A stretch of 64,000 nt of DNA from Siphonodentalium dalli (Eukaryota; Mollusca; Scaphopoda; Gadilida; Siphonodentaliidae): assembly GCA_032622095.1 (NCBI GenBank), contig CP136063.1, positions 117,572,723-117,636,722 on the forward strand. Reading direction: 5' to 3'. The position numbers and the translations under genes are program-made. Positions 10,085-21,200 of the stretch are shown here, piece by piece. The notes under the pieces were generated by a model. It was not told where the DNA came from, did not search any database, and worked only from the letters and a program-made list of their open reading frames with translations. Numbering within the stretch: the first letter of the stretch is position 1; each line of letters starts with the position of its first letter.

Positions 10085-10244
10085 TTATACAATGTTGTGT
10101 ACATTATGAGTTTTTCTTGTACTCGTCCAGGTTGCGGTAAAAAGTCATATTGGACTCGACACTGGCGTGTCTCGTCCAATATGACTTTTCACCACAACCT
10201 GGACTCGTACAAGAAAAACACATACTGTACACAACATTGTATAA
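10085..10244. repeat. 160-bp near-perfect palindrome (foldback element)
   Basis: The arms run from TTATACAATGTTGTGTAC at 10085 to its reverse complement ending at 10244. The centre is GACACTGGCGTGTC (10158-10171), and the AGTCATATTGGACTC motif is in both arms (10143-10157 and 10172-10186). A few mismatches and small indels are present, so it is a natural long hairpin rather than a duplication artefact. Confidence 0.85.
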
Positions 10245-10271
10245 TAACTTTATATTATTGATTGATAAACC

Positions 10272-10330
10272 TTGGAAATGTTTGTGTAAACTATGTTGAA
10301 TCACCATATAGTTTACATAAACATTTCCAA
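10272..10330. repeat. Second long hairpin beside the palindrome
   Basis: TTGGAAATGTTT... (10272-10294) pairs with its reverse complement at 10308-10330 over 23 bp with a single G.T pair, around a loop of about 13 bases. It starts 27 bases after the end of the larger palindrome. Confidence 0.8.
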
Positions 10331-10682
10331 TGTGATATGTACTGATCTTACAGGCACTAACTGTGTGAATGTAGTGGGTGTATTATTATTAGAATATAAT
10401 CAGTGAACTTGACACAGTGGTGTAGTTATCTTTGAATTTTGTCACCTAAATTAACCCTCACCGTTAAAGTGGGTTTAAGAATTATAGGCAGAAAGCAACT
10501 TTTATTGATAAATTTAATAATAAAAAAATGATCAACAGTTATCACAATAAAGCAGCGATATCATACAGCATATAATATATAATAGCTGCAATCAGTAAGT
10601 TTTATCACAGAAAATAATTTCAGCATGAGCTAATGACACACAACACAAATCATATGAATAAGCAGAAAAACATCTGATATAG

Positions 10683-11010
10683 AGGATCTCACACGTGTTT
10701 CTATTTTATACGGAATTTATCAACCGAGTTCACTAAATTCGATTTGAGCCGAGGTTTACCGAGGTTCAAATAGAATTTAGTGGATGAGGTTGATAAATTA
10801 CATATAAAATAGAATGAGTTTGAGATACCTTTTATCACACGATCAAATAAACGCAAAGCGACACAAATTATTCATCGAAAACAACAATCATAAACTTCAG
10901 CAATCGCAAGTCATTTAACTAATGGCGTGATGTCATCGCACGCGCTAATATTACACATGTGTCTTACCAATAATTATGAAGCTGGTTTTGTGGGTTAATT
11001 ATGTGATAAA
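10683..11010 (+). repeat. Left arm of a large inverted repeat
   Basis: Starts AGGATCTCA and ends near GTGATAAA. It matches the reverse complement of 14918-15191 along its length, including AACCGAGTTCA, TAATTATGAAGCTGGTTTTGTG and the GATGTCA/GCG word near 10929-10945. It contains an internal imperfect palindrome centred on GAGCCGAGGTTTACCGAGGTTC (10747-10768). Confidence 0.75.
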
Positions 11011-11569
11011 CCGATATCTGTAACACTGATGTACATAAGAATTGTATTTGGTAGAAACTGTCCCTCTTGTCAAGGGTGTGAGGGGGAGTCTTCCAGATAC
11101 AAGGTCCAGGTAGGTTGGAGGTCTGAAGTCTGAGTTCCTATCGCATATATTTCCCATGTCATCACTGATGTCATGTCATTTTATTTCACAAATTAGCAAT
11201 TACCTGATATGTCCATTCAGATAGTAACCTCAGCTTACCGGAGCCGCGTGGTTCGTTGTGTTTTTGAAAAACTGGAAGCGAAAATACCGCACAATATCTT
11301 AATATAGTCGTTCGTTTCTTCGGTGAACAACAAGGCGGTTGATTTATTTACGCAGTTAAGATTAAGATATCTTTACGGAATCTAATTCTATGAGAGAGAA
11401 AACGCTTGTCTCTCTACTCCACAACCGTAGTTTGCTAGCAAACGGAGTTCTAATATAGACTATGTATGAACTTTACAACTCAAAGTACGAGGAGTTAGCT
11501 TTGCGACATCGGAAGATTCTACATTTCGGTCGTCTTGCCATGGTTCTAACATAGAAGTTTCGTGACGTG

Positions 11570-11780
11570 CGTGCGTCAGTTACGACTGGAAAACAATGCT
11601 GACACGACAGCAGTGGAATCGTTATGAATTCCAGAGAAGGACTAGCACACATTGCTGTTATAAACTCCTTTGTTCACGTCAGTTACGTTTGGAAAACAAT
11701 GCTGACTCGAGAGCAGTGGAATCTTGAGAATTCCCGAGAAAGAAGTAGCACGCAGTGCTGTTAAAAGACTCCTGTGTTCA
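11570..11780 (+). repeat. 103-bp imperfect tandem duplication
   Basis: CAGTTACGACTGGAAAACAA at 11577 recurs as CAGTTACGTTTGGAAAACAA at 11680. Both are followed by ATGCTGAC, GAGCAGTGGAATC-like and GTAGCACGCA-like words, and both end with CTCCTTTGTTCAC or CTCCTGTGTTCAC. Confidence 0.75.
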
Positions 11781-12558
11781 CATGGGTGACAGGTAGTAGT
11801 ATGTACCCTTAAAGAGTTTGTTTGTTTGTGATAATGGTTGATGATAATAGGATGTGGTACTATCTATATATGGTACATGTAGGTTTACTATCAACTGAAT
11901 TTTTTTTTTCTAAAAGAAATTAGGTTATATTCAACTTTTTCAATATATAGATTGTTTATAAAAAGTCTTGAGATCCAATTAAAATTGTCAATCAACTTTT
12001 TGTATAACCATTTCGAAAAAGATATAAATGGTCTGTGAACTAAATTAATATTTTATATTGGTCATTTAGTACCCTCAGAGTCCCTATTTTTATGTGATAA
12101 TGGTTAAATTCTATAAATAAAACCCCCAGCGCCCATAGAAAACCAAGAAAATCTACATTATTATACACCCGGAGGGCGAAATGATGTTAACAGCAAATAT
12201 TTTTTGATAACAAGATTCTCCTGCACCACATTCACCATTGGTGTTGTTGCCCCATGTTTTCATCGCCAGTTTTCGACGATTCAGGTATGAGGCATCTGCA
12301 ATGCCAAATGATGATCTTGCATAGCTTAATATGGTTGATGGTATGCATTTTGAATGATTTATGAGGGGGGGGGGTGTACGTAACTGATTTGGTCGTCTCG
12401 TATCATCTGTTCATGAGTATCTTCCTGCCCTTGCATGTCATGTTTTACCCTCCATGAAATGACACAAGAGCCAACCAAAATGCCAGATGATGCTTTTTTA
12501 AGGTTTCGTTCATCGTTTGGAGTGCATCGTCGGGTGTTCTTCCTGTCATTTCTGAAGG

Positions 12559-12668
12559 AGGGTACGAGATGACTCACACGGGTACGAACGACTCACGACC
12601 AAAGGGTACGAGATGACCAAATCCGGTACGAGTTGGTAGGGTAAGAAAATGCCAGGGTACGAAATGAC
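12559..12668 (+). repeat. Irregular cluster of GGGTACGAnATGAC motifs
   Basis: Five variants occur in about 110 bases: AGGGTACGAGATGACT (12559), CGGGTACGAACGACT (12579), AGGGTACGAGATGACC (12604), CCGGTACGAGTTGG (12624) and AGGGTACGAAATGACT (12654). Spacing is uneven, 20-30 bases. Confidence 0.65.
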
Positions 12669-13606
12669 TAATCAATCCGCCGAATATAAAACTAACTATT
12701 ATGAATATATACATTACTGTACGTCATTAAGGATGGCCCGACTCGCCTGAAAAGATTAAAAGCTATAATAGTGGAGCCGTCACATCCGAAAAGAGCCTTA
12801 GTTTTCGAGATACTCCTACCCTCGGTAGAACAAGTTGTAACAACTTGACTTGATTTTTTATGCAGAAGGTTACGTTCTCTAAAACTCAAACACACCAGAA
12901 ACAGAGACCCTATAAAAGCCCAGCTGGGCGATTTTGAAAAAAAATAGTATAAAAGCCCAGTTGGGCTGCCCAGCTGGGCGGTATCAGAGTAAACTCCAAA
13001 TTAAAGGATATTTTGTATGCAAATCTGATTGGTTATTACTTTTGGACAACTATTAATATATATATATTTCTTTGCGAATATCCCGAAAACTTACCATCAG
13101 AAAGCTTTCGGAGCGAATATTGCAGACCGGTATCAATATGTACATCGTAATAACAAACATGTTTTTCGCCAGTGTGTGCTAAAGTTGTAAGGGTGTGTTT
13201 ACTGTGAGCGAGCTTTGAGAGTCAAGTTGCTCCATTCGACGAACGGGCGTGTGATTCGTTGGTAACGCGAGGCTACCTTATACTGTACACAGAATCAGTT
13301 GTATCAGTGCAGCATTCGGCAAAGCTCGGTATTCACCGTAAAATGATAACCATGGTTCTGATAAAGTTTGAACGACTGTCATTTTACAACAACAACTTAA
13401 AATGGCGACCAACGACGAAGTCTTAAATATTTTTACAACATCGATTAGATTCGATTTACAACAATGATGACGATGATTTAGAAGACTCGTCATTGGTATT
13501 TTTATTGCCACCTTTGTATGTTCAAATTCTTTTATGAACGTAGTGACTGAAAAAGTGATATATAGGACAATATTAGCATTTTGGTTGCCGGCATCTCGAA
13601 ATTTCA

Positions 13607-14147
13607 CAGGTCAGGCACATCCTGAATTGCACTATTATAGCGATATTCCTCTATTATAGTGATATTTGACTATAACATATTCATGTTTCCTTTATTTGCG
13701 TAGGGAATAGAAGACGGCGCATACCAGTGCACAGCCAAATGTCACCCATAAGTCATAACAATATCGCAGCGAATATGAACAGTCTTCCGACAATATTCGT
13801 TGTGCAATCTCTTGCGCCAGCTTTGATATTCAATAATATTATACTATTACTAATATATCCAGTTCTAATTATTAAATGACAATAGCAGGATGACTCAATC
13901 GCTCCTTCATAACAATATTTCGACTAATTACATGCTATTAAATTGAGTTGCTTATCGTGTGTCGTCATGATTGATTAATAATAATGCTCCTGGACAAACT
14001 ATATGCATGGTATCGAGTTAGTGCGATCTGATTTTGAATAATATTGGTGGGAAATATGCTTTTGGATTATCCCACTTTTATCAAATTAACAAAACGGTAA
14101 TGGTCAAATACCACTATAATAGTGGAATTAAGGATGTGCCTGACCTG
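13607..14147. mobile_element. 541-bp non-autonomous DNA element with terminal inverted repeats
   Basis: The left end CAGGTCAGGCACATCC (13607-13622) continues into TGAATTGCACTATTATAG. The right end is its reverse complement (about 14103-14147, ending GGATGTGCCTGACCTG). The similarity extends about 45 bp inward. There is no transposase frame inside. No clear target-site duplication (left flank AATTTCA, right flank ATCTGC), so the superfamily is open. It lies inside the 10683-15191 inverted-repeat segment. Confidence 0.7.
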
Positions 14148-14917
14148 ATCTGCTGATCATGGCTTACCCCATTAGCCATATTACCAGGTCTGAGTCAGAC
14201 TAGTTGACCAGTTGACATTTTAATTGTGTTTCTAGGCCTATCACAATTTGGAGACAACTTCTCAATAAAAAAAATTAAGATTTTTAGATAATCTGATAAT
14301 TGAAATTAGGTTTGGATGAATACAAATTCACCATTTGCTAATGCAACATTAGTCATCGCGAGTTCAAATTGACAAAACATTATGTCGCACATTTTGTTGC
14401 AAGTGAAGTTTTGTGAGGTTGTGTCGCCTTCGGAATGCAAGAAAACATGTAACATTTTACATAATTTGTCATGCAATAAACTTACAAGTGACAAAATGTT
14501 GATGTTTCATTGCTTTCGAACCTAATTTGTCGCTTTCGGTGCGCCACAAAAAATGTGATAATGTCAGATGTTTTGTTGTTCACGTTGAAAGCGACAAATT
14601 TGTGTTGTACATTATGTTGCTCTCAGCACATGACAAATTAGACCGATATGTACAGATAAAAAACATGCAGCATTTTTGCATGTTTGCTGGTCACAGTAAA
14701 GCAATGAAACAATAATTATGTAGTCGTTTTTGGTATGCGACATTTAAAATGTTTTTTTTACATGCTGTAACAATAAATATTAGTGTCGTCGAAATAATAA
14801 TTATGTCACACATAGTAGTAGGGTGATAACATTTAAACAAAGAAAACCATAAAGAAGTTATTTCCATGAATTTTGTACCGTATCCAATATTATGGCACTC
14901 TGGAAACATATTTCTAA
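14148..14917. other. Spacer with recurring ACAAATT/ACAAAATG words
   Basis: Repeated forms of TTTGTC, GACAAA and GTCGC are scattered at 14340-14640 without fixed period, possibly the residue of an old repeat. No gene is seen. Confidence 0.35.
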
Positions 14918-15191
14918 TTTATCACATACATGTAATTAATTCACAAAACCAGCTTCATAATTATTGGTAAGACACACGTGTAATATTAGTGCGTGCGATG
15001 ATGTCACATCATAATTTAAATGACTTGTGATCGCTGAAGTTTATGATTGTTGTTTTCAATAAAAACTTTGCATTTATTTAATCATGTAAATTTGATTTGA
15101 GCCTCGGTAAACCTTTGCTCAAATCAAATTTAATGAACTCGGTTAATAAATTCCATATACCGGTATTAAATAGAAACTCAACTGAGATCCT
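14918..15191 (-). repeat. Right arm of the large inverted repeat
   Basis: Reverse-complement partner of 10683-11010, ending TGAGATCCT at 15191. It contains its own imperfect palindrome AAATTTGATTTGAGCCTCGG (15087-15106) with CTCAAATCAAATTT (15118-15131). Confidence 0.75.
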
Positions 15192-15351
15192 TTATAAATG
15201 AACTATTTCCAGTATATGTCATTGGCTGGACCATTGGCATTTGTTTATCAGCGAATTGAGCGTCCTGAGTGTTCCTTGCTTCATATCATTAATTTGAAAG
15301 ATTGAAATTATCCAATATCTATCTTGAAATGAAACTCTTAAAACATTTTAG

Positions 15352-15413
15352 CAAAGAAAAACTGGAGGACAATGTCAAAGAACTGGAATCAAGAAATGTT
15401 CAATTATTTTGTG
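15352..15413 (+). CDS. Candidate exon 1 of a coiled-coil protein gene (partial gene)
   Basis: A 62-base segment after ACATTTTAG (acceptor) and before GTATGTT (donor). In the frame that starts one base in, it encodes KEKLEDNVKELESRNVQLFC, a Leu/Glu/Lys heptad-like peptide, and leaves one base (G). That fits phase with the CT start of the candidate exon at 16320. Upstream exons and the true start were not found. The 40 bases covering the acceptor and exon start resemble those of the exon at 16320, suggesting exon duplication. Family unknown. Confidence 0.4.
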
Positions 15414-15780
15414 GTATGTTGTTTGTTACAGTACTTTTACTTGAAGTTGTGATATTTTCATTAATTGTTAAAATATTTTTAACCATGTCATTAATTGTAG
15501 TGTTTCACAATTTAAAATTTGAGATTTGACTTGGTGCATTTTTAACACCTTCATGACTGGTGCAGCATTAAATATATTGTGCCAGTCTCCCATATATCCC
15601 ATAGGGAGCCTCACATACATGTACCTCTTTATAAGTACTATGATACTTTAATAGAACAAAATATTATTATTTTTTTCCTGTTGCACACACTTCTATAATT
15701 ATAAGGCTAATGGTCGTAACTTCAAATTGCACACTTTTCAGATATTCACCCCAGGCCTCAGGCTAGAGGTTCAGAACAGG

Positions 15781-15842
15781 GAGACTTGAAGTCTCCCTCC
15801 AGGAAATTTAGGGAGACTTCAGGAAATTTAGGGAGACTTAAT
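15781..15842 (+). repeat. Short GGGAGACTT repeat cluster in an intron-like region
   Basis: GGGAGACTT occurs four times with AGGAAATTTA spacers, plus the inverted form AAGTCTCCC at 15788-15797, giving a small hairpin near 15781-15803. Confidence 0.6.
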
Positions 15843-16319
15843 CTGAAATTTTAACTAAATTGAAGACTTTATTATTTTTAAACTGTTGACTTTATCTGAA
15901 GAAATTAATTGTTGACTTCATAACTTTTAATATCTGAAACTGGATTATTATTATAAATTTTAATTTTTTGGAAATGGCTTTTGGCAGCTGCTGTATTGTG
16001 GGTGTCCGTTAAAATAAACAATAAGGACTAACTAATTTCACCCATAGTGGTAAAACCATAAATATATCTCAAGAACAATATTAAATTGCTAAAATAAAAT
16101 GTAAGGGAGCACTGGCTTATGAGTTATGTGTGTTCATTCTTTGATATTGCCTTATTCCTTTGATATGTGCAGCCCTGTTAAATTGGAGAAAATTGCACAA
16201 TATTTGCACTTAGCAGGCTTGAATAGATATATTTTCTTGGTCTCAAGTTCAAATGTATAGATTTGAAAAGAAATCTTATACATGTACCATACTGAAATGA
16301 AACTCTTCAAACTTTTTAG

Positions 16320-16388
16320 CTCAGAAGAAACTAGAGGAAAAGAAACAGCAAGATGAACAGAAACAGCAAGATAAACAGCAAGAAATTG
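16320..16388 (+). CDS. Candidate exon 2 of a coiled-coil protein gene
   Basis: A 69-base segment between CTTTTTAG and GTAACT. The only open frame starts with two bases (CT), encodes QKKLEEKKQQDEQKQQDKQQ plus E and I, and ends with one base. It is a charged Gln/Lys-rich helix-forming peptide with an internal imperfect repeat of KQQDxQ. It is symmetrical (phase 1-1), so it can be skipped or duplicated without frame change. The preceding intron end GAAATGAAACTCTT is shared with the exon at 15352. Confidence 0.45.
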
Positions 16389-17228
16389 GTAACTGTTACT
16401 CTCGAGTGCCTTATAGTCATACATGTATGTTTATTTTTTTGTTCAATTGAAATGTGCACCTATACGTTCCTTAGTTGGCCCTGTACGTTTAATAATTTTT
16501 ACCATGTCTGATATGTGAACCTGCCTAATTCTTTGATTAATAAAATGTCAGTATGAACTGCTCAAAAATAGAAGTATACATGTTTACTGCAGTTAATGGG
16601 TACATATTTAACTTTATATTCACTAGTGTCTATTGTTAATATTTACAATAAATTATTGTAAATGTGAGAGATAAACACATGATAAACTATGTACTAGTAT
16701 AGGAAATATCTGGTACTCTTATAATTAAGTACCCTGTGCTATTGTTCCAAATTGTACTGTTATTATGATTTTGGAGATTTTCCACCCTGTACTATTATTC
16801 CGAATTGTAAGTTCTTCTATTAGTTCACCTAAAAAAAGTTATAGCATGTTGATGGGATAACTGGATGAACGGTTCATCATGAACCTATGGCGATAACACT
16901 TGTTTGGTCAAGGCAGGGTTCTTTCGAGTGAATTTAGTGGACCAGATATGGGAGTGGTTCAAAATCATGTCTTTAAAGTCCCACAGAATAACAACTGGTC
17001 AAGATCAAGAAGATCCCATGCAGTAATAAGGTCAGTGACACTTAGCAAACACTGATTATCCATGATCCAGTTAACCTATCAACACCTTATTCCATTGAGG
17101 GCCAACATTGAAAGTGTGTATTATTGAAATTCATATCTATACTCTGCCACTGCAGACATGTTCAGTGACAGATAAATTATGTATGTCACAAATATAAACT
17201 TCTGTTTTCTCCACATATTCTCTCACAG

Positions 17229-17306
17229 AATTGCACCAGCCAGATGGTGAATCACATGTCACAGAGAAGAGGGTAGAAACAATCTCATCAGATGAAAATA
17301 CTGGAA
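17229..17306 (+). CDS. Candidate exon 3 of a coiled-coil protein gene
   Basis: A 78-base segment after a strong pyrimidine tract and CTCACAG, before GTAGGT. Joined to the G left by the previous exon it opens as E, then LHQPDGESHVTEKRVETISS and DENTG, leaving one base. It is again phase 1-1. It is acidic and Ser/Thr-rich with no known domain. No downstream exon could be recognised before the satellite begins. Confidence 0.45.
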
Positions 17307-17504
17307 GTAGGTGTATTTGAAAACTTTTAGATTTTTTTTTTGCAAGACTAAATCCTTCAGCACACCATACAGTCCACATCCCTCATCTGTTTGTCAAAAA
17401 ATTTATATGGATATTTCGGATGAGCTTAAATAGATGTAAGCCATCATTTTGTTGTGGAATATTCATTAAAATACATGACTATCTTGGATTTTACATTTTG
17501 TTTT
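17307..17504. other. Intron-like or intergenic spacer
   Basis: No feature beyond a T-run at 17332-17341. It is presumed intronic if the exon series continues. Confidence 0.3.
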
Positions 17505-18010
17505 TATGTTTACCCATACCATAGTATGGTAAACATAGTGTCGTTGTCTGGATTGACCACTTGCCGTGCGTCTGTCTGTCTGTCTGTACGTAGACACTTT
17601 ACGCATGGTGCGATAACTCAAATATTTTCTATCTGATCGCAACGAAATTTGGTATGTGCGACTGTGAGTTTCTCAGCCCAAAATACAGATCAAACTATTT
17701 AACTGAGTTATGGCCCTTTTTGAAAAAAATTATTTGCTAAAAAAAAAAAAAAAAAAAAATGTTTAGATTGATTTCCTTACTCAATTTATATATATAAAAA
17801 AATGAATATAAATAAATAAATTAAAATAATATATAATAAAATATTTTTTGTATAAATAATAATAACAACAAAATTAAAGTAACAAAATTTGAAAAACTAA
17901 CACCATTATAACTCTGCTAAGGGTACCCCGAGTCACCACACCAAATTTGGTTTAAATCGGTCCATAATCTTGTGTTATGTACTGGTAAATTTGTTTGGAG
18001 CGACTTTAAA
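17505..18010 (+). mobile_element. Hairpin-headed non-autonomous repeat (satellite-type 5' module)
   Basis: Starts with a hairpin, TATGTTTACC (17505-17514) pairing with GGTAAACATA (17528-17537). A GTCT microsatellite (about 17570-17586) and a GAGTTATGGCCCTTTTT word at 17704-17720 follow, then a poly(A)/AT-rich tract (17740-17880). The order of hairpin, about 170-200 bases, GAGTTATGGCCC, then low-complexity tract is the same as in the satellite monomers downstream, so it appears to be a cousin. The 3' end was not found; 18010 is approximate. Confidence 0.5.
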
Positions 18011-18208
18011 CCCAATTCACAAATTCCAACCCATGCAATTGAATTACTTAGCTATTGATAAGGCTATATTATTTTCTGATGTCTCTTATGCCAATTGATG
18101 CGCAAATAATTTGATAAAGAAAGCAATAAACATCACATGGTATTAACATTAGACTTGGACATTTGTGCTGCAGAGTGATATCTTCAGATGGGCTGAAGTC
18201 ATTATAAT

Positions 18209-21200
18209 TATACTTCCATGGTGTAACCAAGGAAGTATATTGTTTTTCTATTGGGGTAGTTTTCCGTTTATTTGAAAATACTCAGAAACTAATTGCAGCA
18301 GGACCGCGAAATCTTTAACGAATATAGGCATCCGAGGTCTACTAAAGATAATGATATCCGGATTTCGGCCCATTGTTTCAAGACAGAGTTATAGCCCTTA
18401 TTCGATTATTTTTCATTATTATTATTATACTACAGTATTTTTCAACGCCCAAATCTCTGAATGTATTCGTACTAGAAAACTCAAGTTTGGTACGTATGTT
18501 GGGGTAAATGAGTTCTATGCCTTTGGCTCATAACGGATATTGTCCGCATTTAACCCGTGGAGTTATCTCCCTTTATATGAAAAAATGTCATTTTTATTAT
18601 CTCGGAAATTATAAGGAGCAGAGCATCGAAAATTGGACCGTATGTAGACCTCGGTATGCCCTACTGCCCACGGGCATCAAAACTTGTGTCCGCGCTTTCC
18701 CTGAAGAGTTACCGCCCATAAACAGGGGAACCTCTATTTTATTGTACTCTGTTGTTCTCCCGTATCATTCCAGATAACTGCATTTGGTTTTCATAGCCGT
18801 GATGACCGTTCTCAGTTTAGTCCGAAAAAGAAATTTTAACAGGGTCGGACATATATTTTTACACTGATGTGGGGGCAAAATTTTCTCAAAAATGTTTTTT
18901 TGATCGATATTCATCTATTTAAGTATATGCATTCCCTGAACGAAAACAAACCCACCCCAAGAAGGATTTTTGAAATCCGATAAGAATTGCAAGAGTTACA
19001 GGCCCTAAAATTTTTGCAGTTTGGGACATGTGCTTGTGACCACATCTCCTCCGAAGATGTCGAAGTTTGGATGTCAACTGATACGCCAACGTGTGCGGAC
19101 GAAAGAGTGCACGCGGTGGGCCAAATTTTGCCAGTGTCTGTTCATTATTGTGGGTATGGGGAGGGGTGGTCCGTGGTACCAATTTTTAATTCTTATCGGA
19201 ATAAGATGAAACTTGGAATTTAACATCTACAACACCACCCGATCTAGAAACTGAAAGAATTTCGAAATTCCATTGAAAACTGACAAAGTTAGGGGCCCTC
19301 AAATTTTGCAATTTTGGGCCCATGTGCTTGATAACACATCTCCTCCGAAGATGTCGAACTTTGAATGTCATCTGATACGCCAATGTGTGTAGGCTGAAGA
19401 GAGTACGCGGTGTGCCAAATTTTGCCAGTGTCGGTTCAGTGTTGTGGGTCAGGGGAGGGGTGGTCCGAGGTACCAAAATTTATTTCGTCTCCGAATTATA
19501 TGAAACTTGGAATATACATCTACCATACACGCTAATAACAAATCTGAAAACAGATCGTAAATCCGTTAAAAACTGGCGGAGATTTTGGAACTCAAAGTTT
19601 GAATATGGGGCCCATATTCTTTCCAATAACCAAAATGTTCTTCTTTTCCGAATCAGATGAAATTTATAATATGCAATCTCAGTAAGTAGCATATAACAAA
19701 ACTTAAAACAATTTTGAAATCCATTGGAAAATCACGGAGGTATGGTCCTTCAAAAATTGCATTTTGGGCCTGGTGTGACAATTTCCCAATCCCGTCACCC
19801 AATTTCGAGGCAGGAGTGGGGTCAATTATAAACACTTGAGATCAACACACAAATGTTAAGGACAGTACACAATCATCTTACTTCATATTTTCCATCCCTA
19901 AACTGCGAATTGTTCAGTTCATGATTCGCCCTATTATTATACTTCCATGGTGTAACCAAGGAAGTATATTGTTTTTCTATTGGGGTAGTTTTCCGTTTAT
20001 TTGAAAATACTCAGAAACTAATTGCAGCAGGACCGCGAAATCTTTAACGAATATAGGCATCCGAGGTCTACTAAAGATAATGATATCCGGATTTCGGCCC
20101 ATTGTTTCAAGACAGAGTTATAGCCCTTATTCGATTATTTTTCATTATTATTATTATACTACAGTATTTTTCAACGCCCAAATCTCTGAATGTATTAGTA
20201 CTAGAAAACTCAAGTTTGGTACGTATGTTGGGGTAAATGAGTTCTATGCCTTTGGCTCATAACGGATATTGTCCGCATTTAACCCGTGGAGTTATCTCCC
20301 TTTATATGAAAAAATGTCATTTTTATTATCTCGGAAATTATAAGGAGCAGAGCATCGAAAATTGGACCGTATGTACACCTCGGTATGCCCTAATTCCCAC
20401 GGGCATCAAAACTTGTGTCCGCGCTTTCCCTGAAGAGTTACCGCCCATAAACAGGGGAACCTCTATTTTATTGTACTCTGTTGTTCTCCCGTATCATTCC
20501 AGATAACTGCATTTGGTTTTCATAGCCATGATGACCGTTCTCAGTTTAGTCCGAAAAAGAAATTTTAACAGGGTCGGACATATATTTTTACACTGATGTG
20601 GGGGCAAAATTTTCTCAAAAATGTTTTTTTGATCGATATTCATCTATTTAAGTATATGCATTCCCTGAACGAAAACAAACCCACCCCAAGAAGGATTTTT
20701 GAAATCCGATAAGAATTGCAAGAGTTACAGGCCCTAAAATTTTTGCAGTTTGGGACATGTGCTTGTGACCACATCTCCTCCGAAGATGTCGAAGTTTGGA
20801 TGTCAACTGATACGCCAACGTGTGCGGACGAAAGAGTGCACGCGTGGGCCAAATTTTGCCAGTGTCTGTTCATTATTGTGGGTATGGGGAGGGGTGGTCC
20901 GTGGTACCAATTTTTAATTCTTATCGGAATAAGATGAAACTTGGAATTTAACATCTACAACACCACCCGATCTAGAAACTGAAAGAATTTCGAAATTCCA
21001 TTGAAAACTGACAAAGTTAGGGGCCCTCAAATTTTGCAATTTTGGGCCCATGTGCTTGATAACACATCTCCTCCGAAGATGTCGAACTTTGAATGTCATC
21101 TGATACGCCCAATGTGTGTAGGCTGAAGAGAGCACGCGGTGTGCCAAATTTTGCCAGTGTCGGTTCAGTGTTGTGGGTCAGGGGAGGGGTGGTCCGAGGT

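Larger units (their letters stand above)
11011..13606. other. Segment between inverted repeats, no gene recognised
   Basis: No convincing coding sequence. It contains a 103-bp imperfect tandem duplication (about 11570-11780), a cluster of GGTACGA motifs (12559-12668), a GCCCAGCTGGGC palindrome cluster (about 12916-12980) and a short TA repeat near 13056. The minus-strand frames at 12359-12577, 12692-12895 and 13278-13607 show no domain features. Confidence 0.4.

Noticed and set aside
10683-15191. Autonomous DNA transposon between the inverted arms
   Set aside because: No transposase-like frame or catalytic motif was seen in the interior on either strand.
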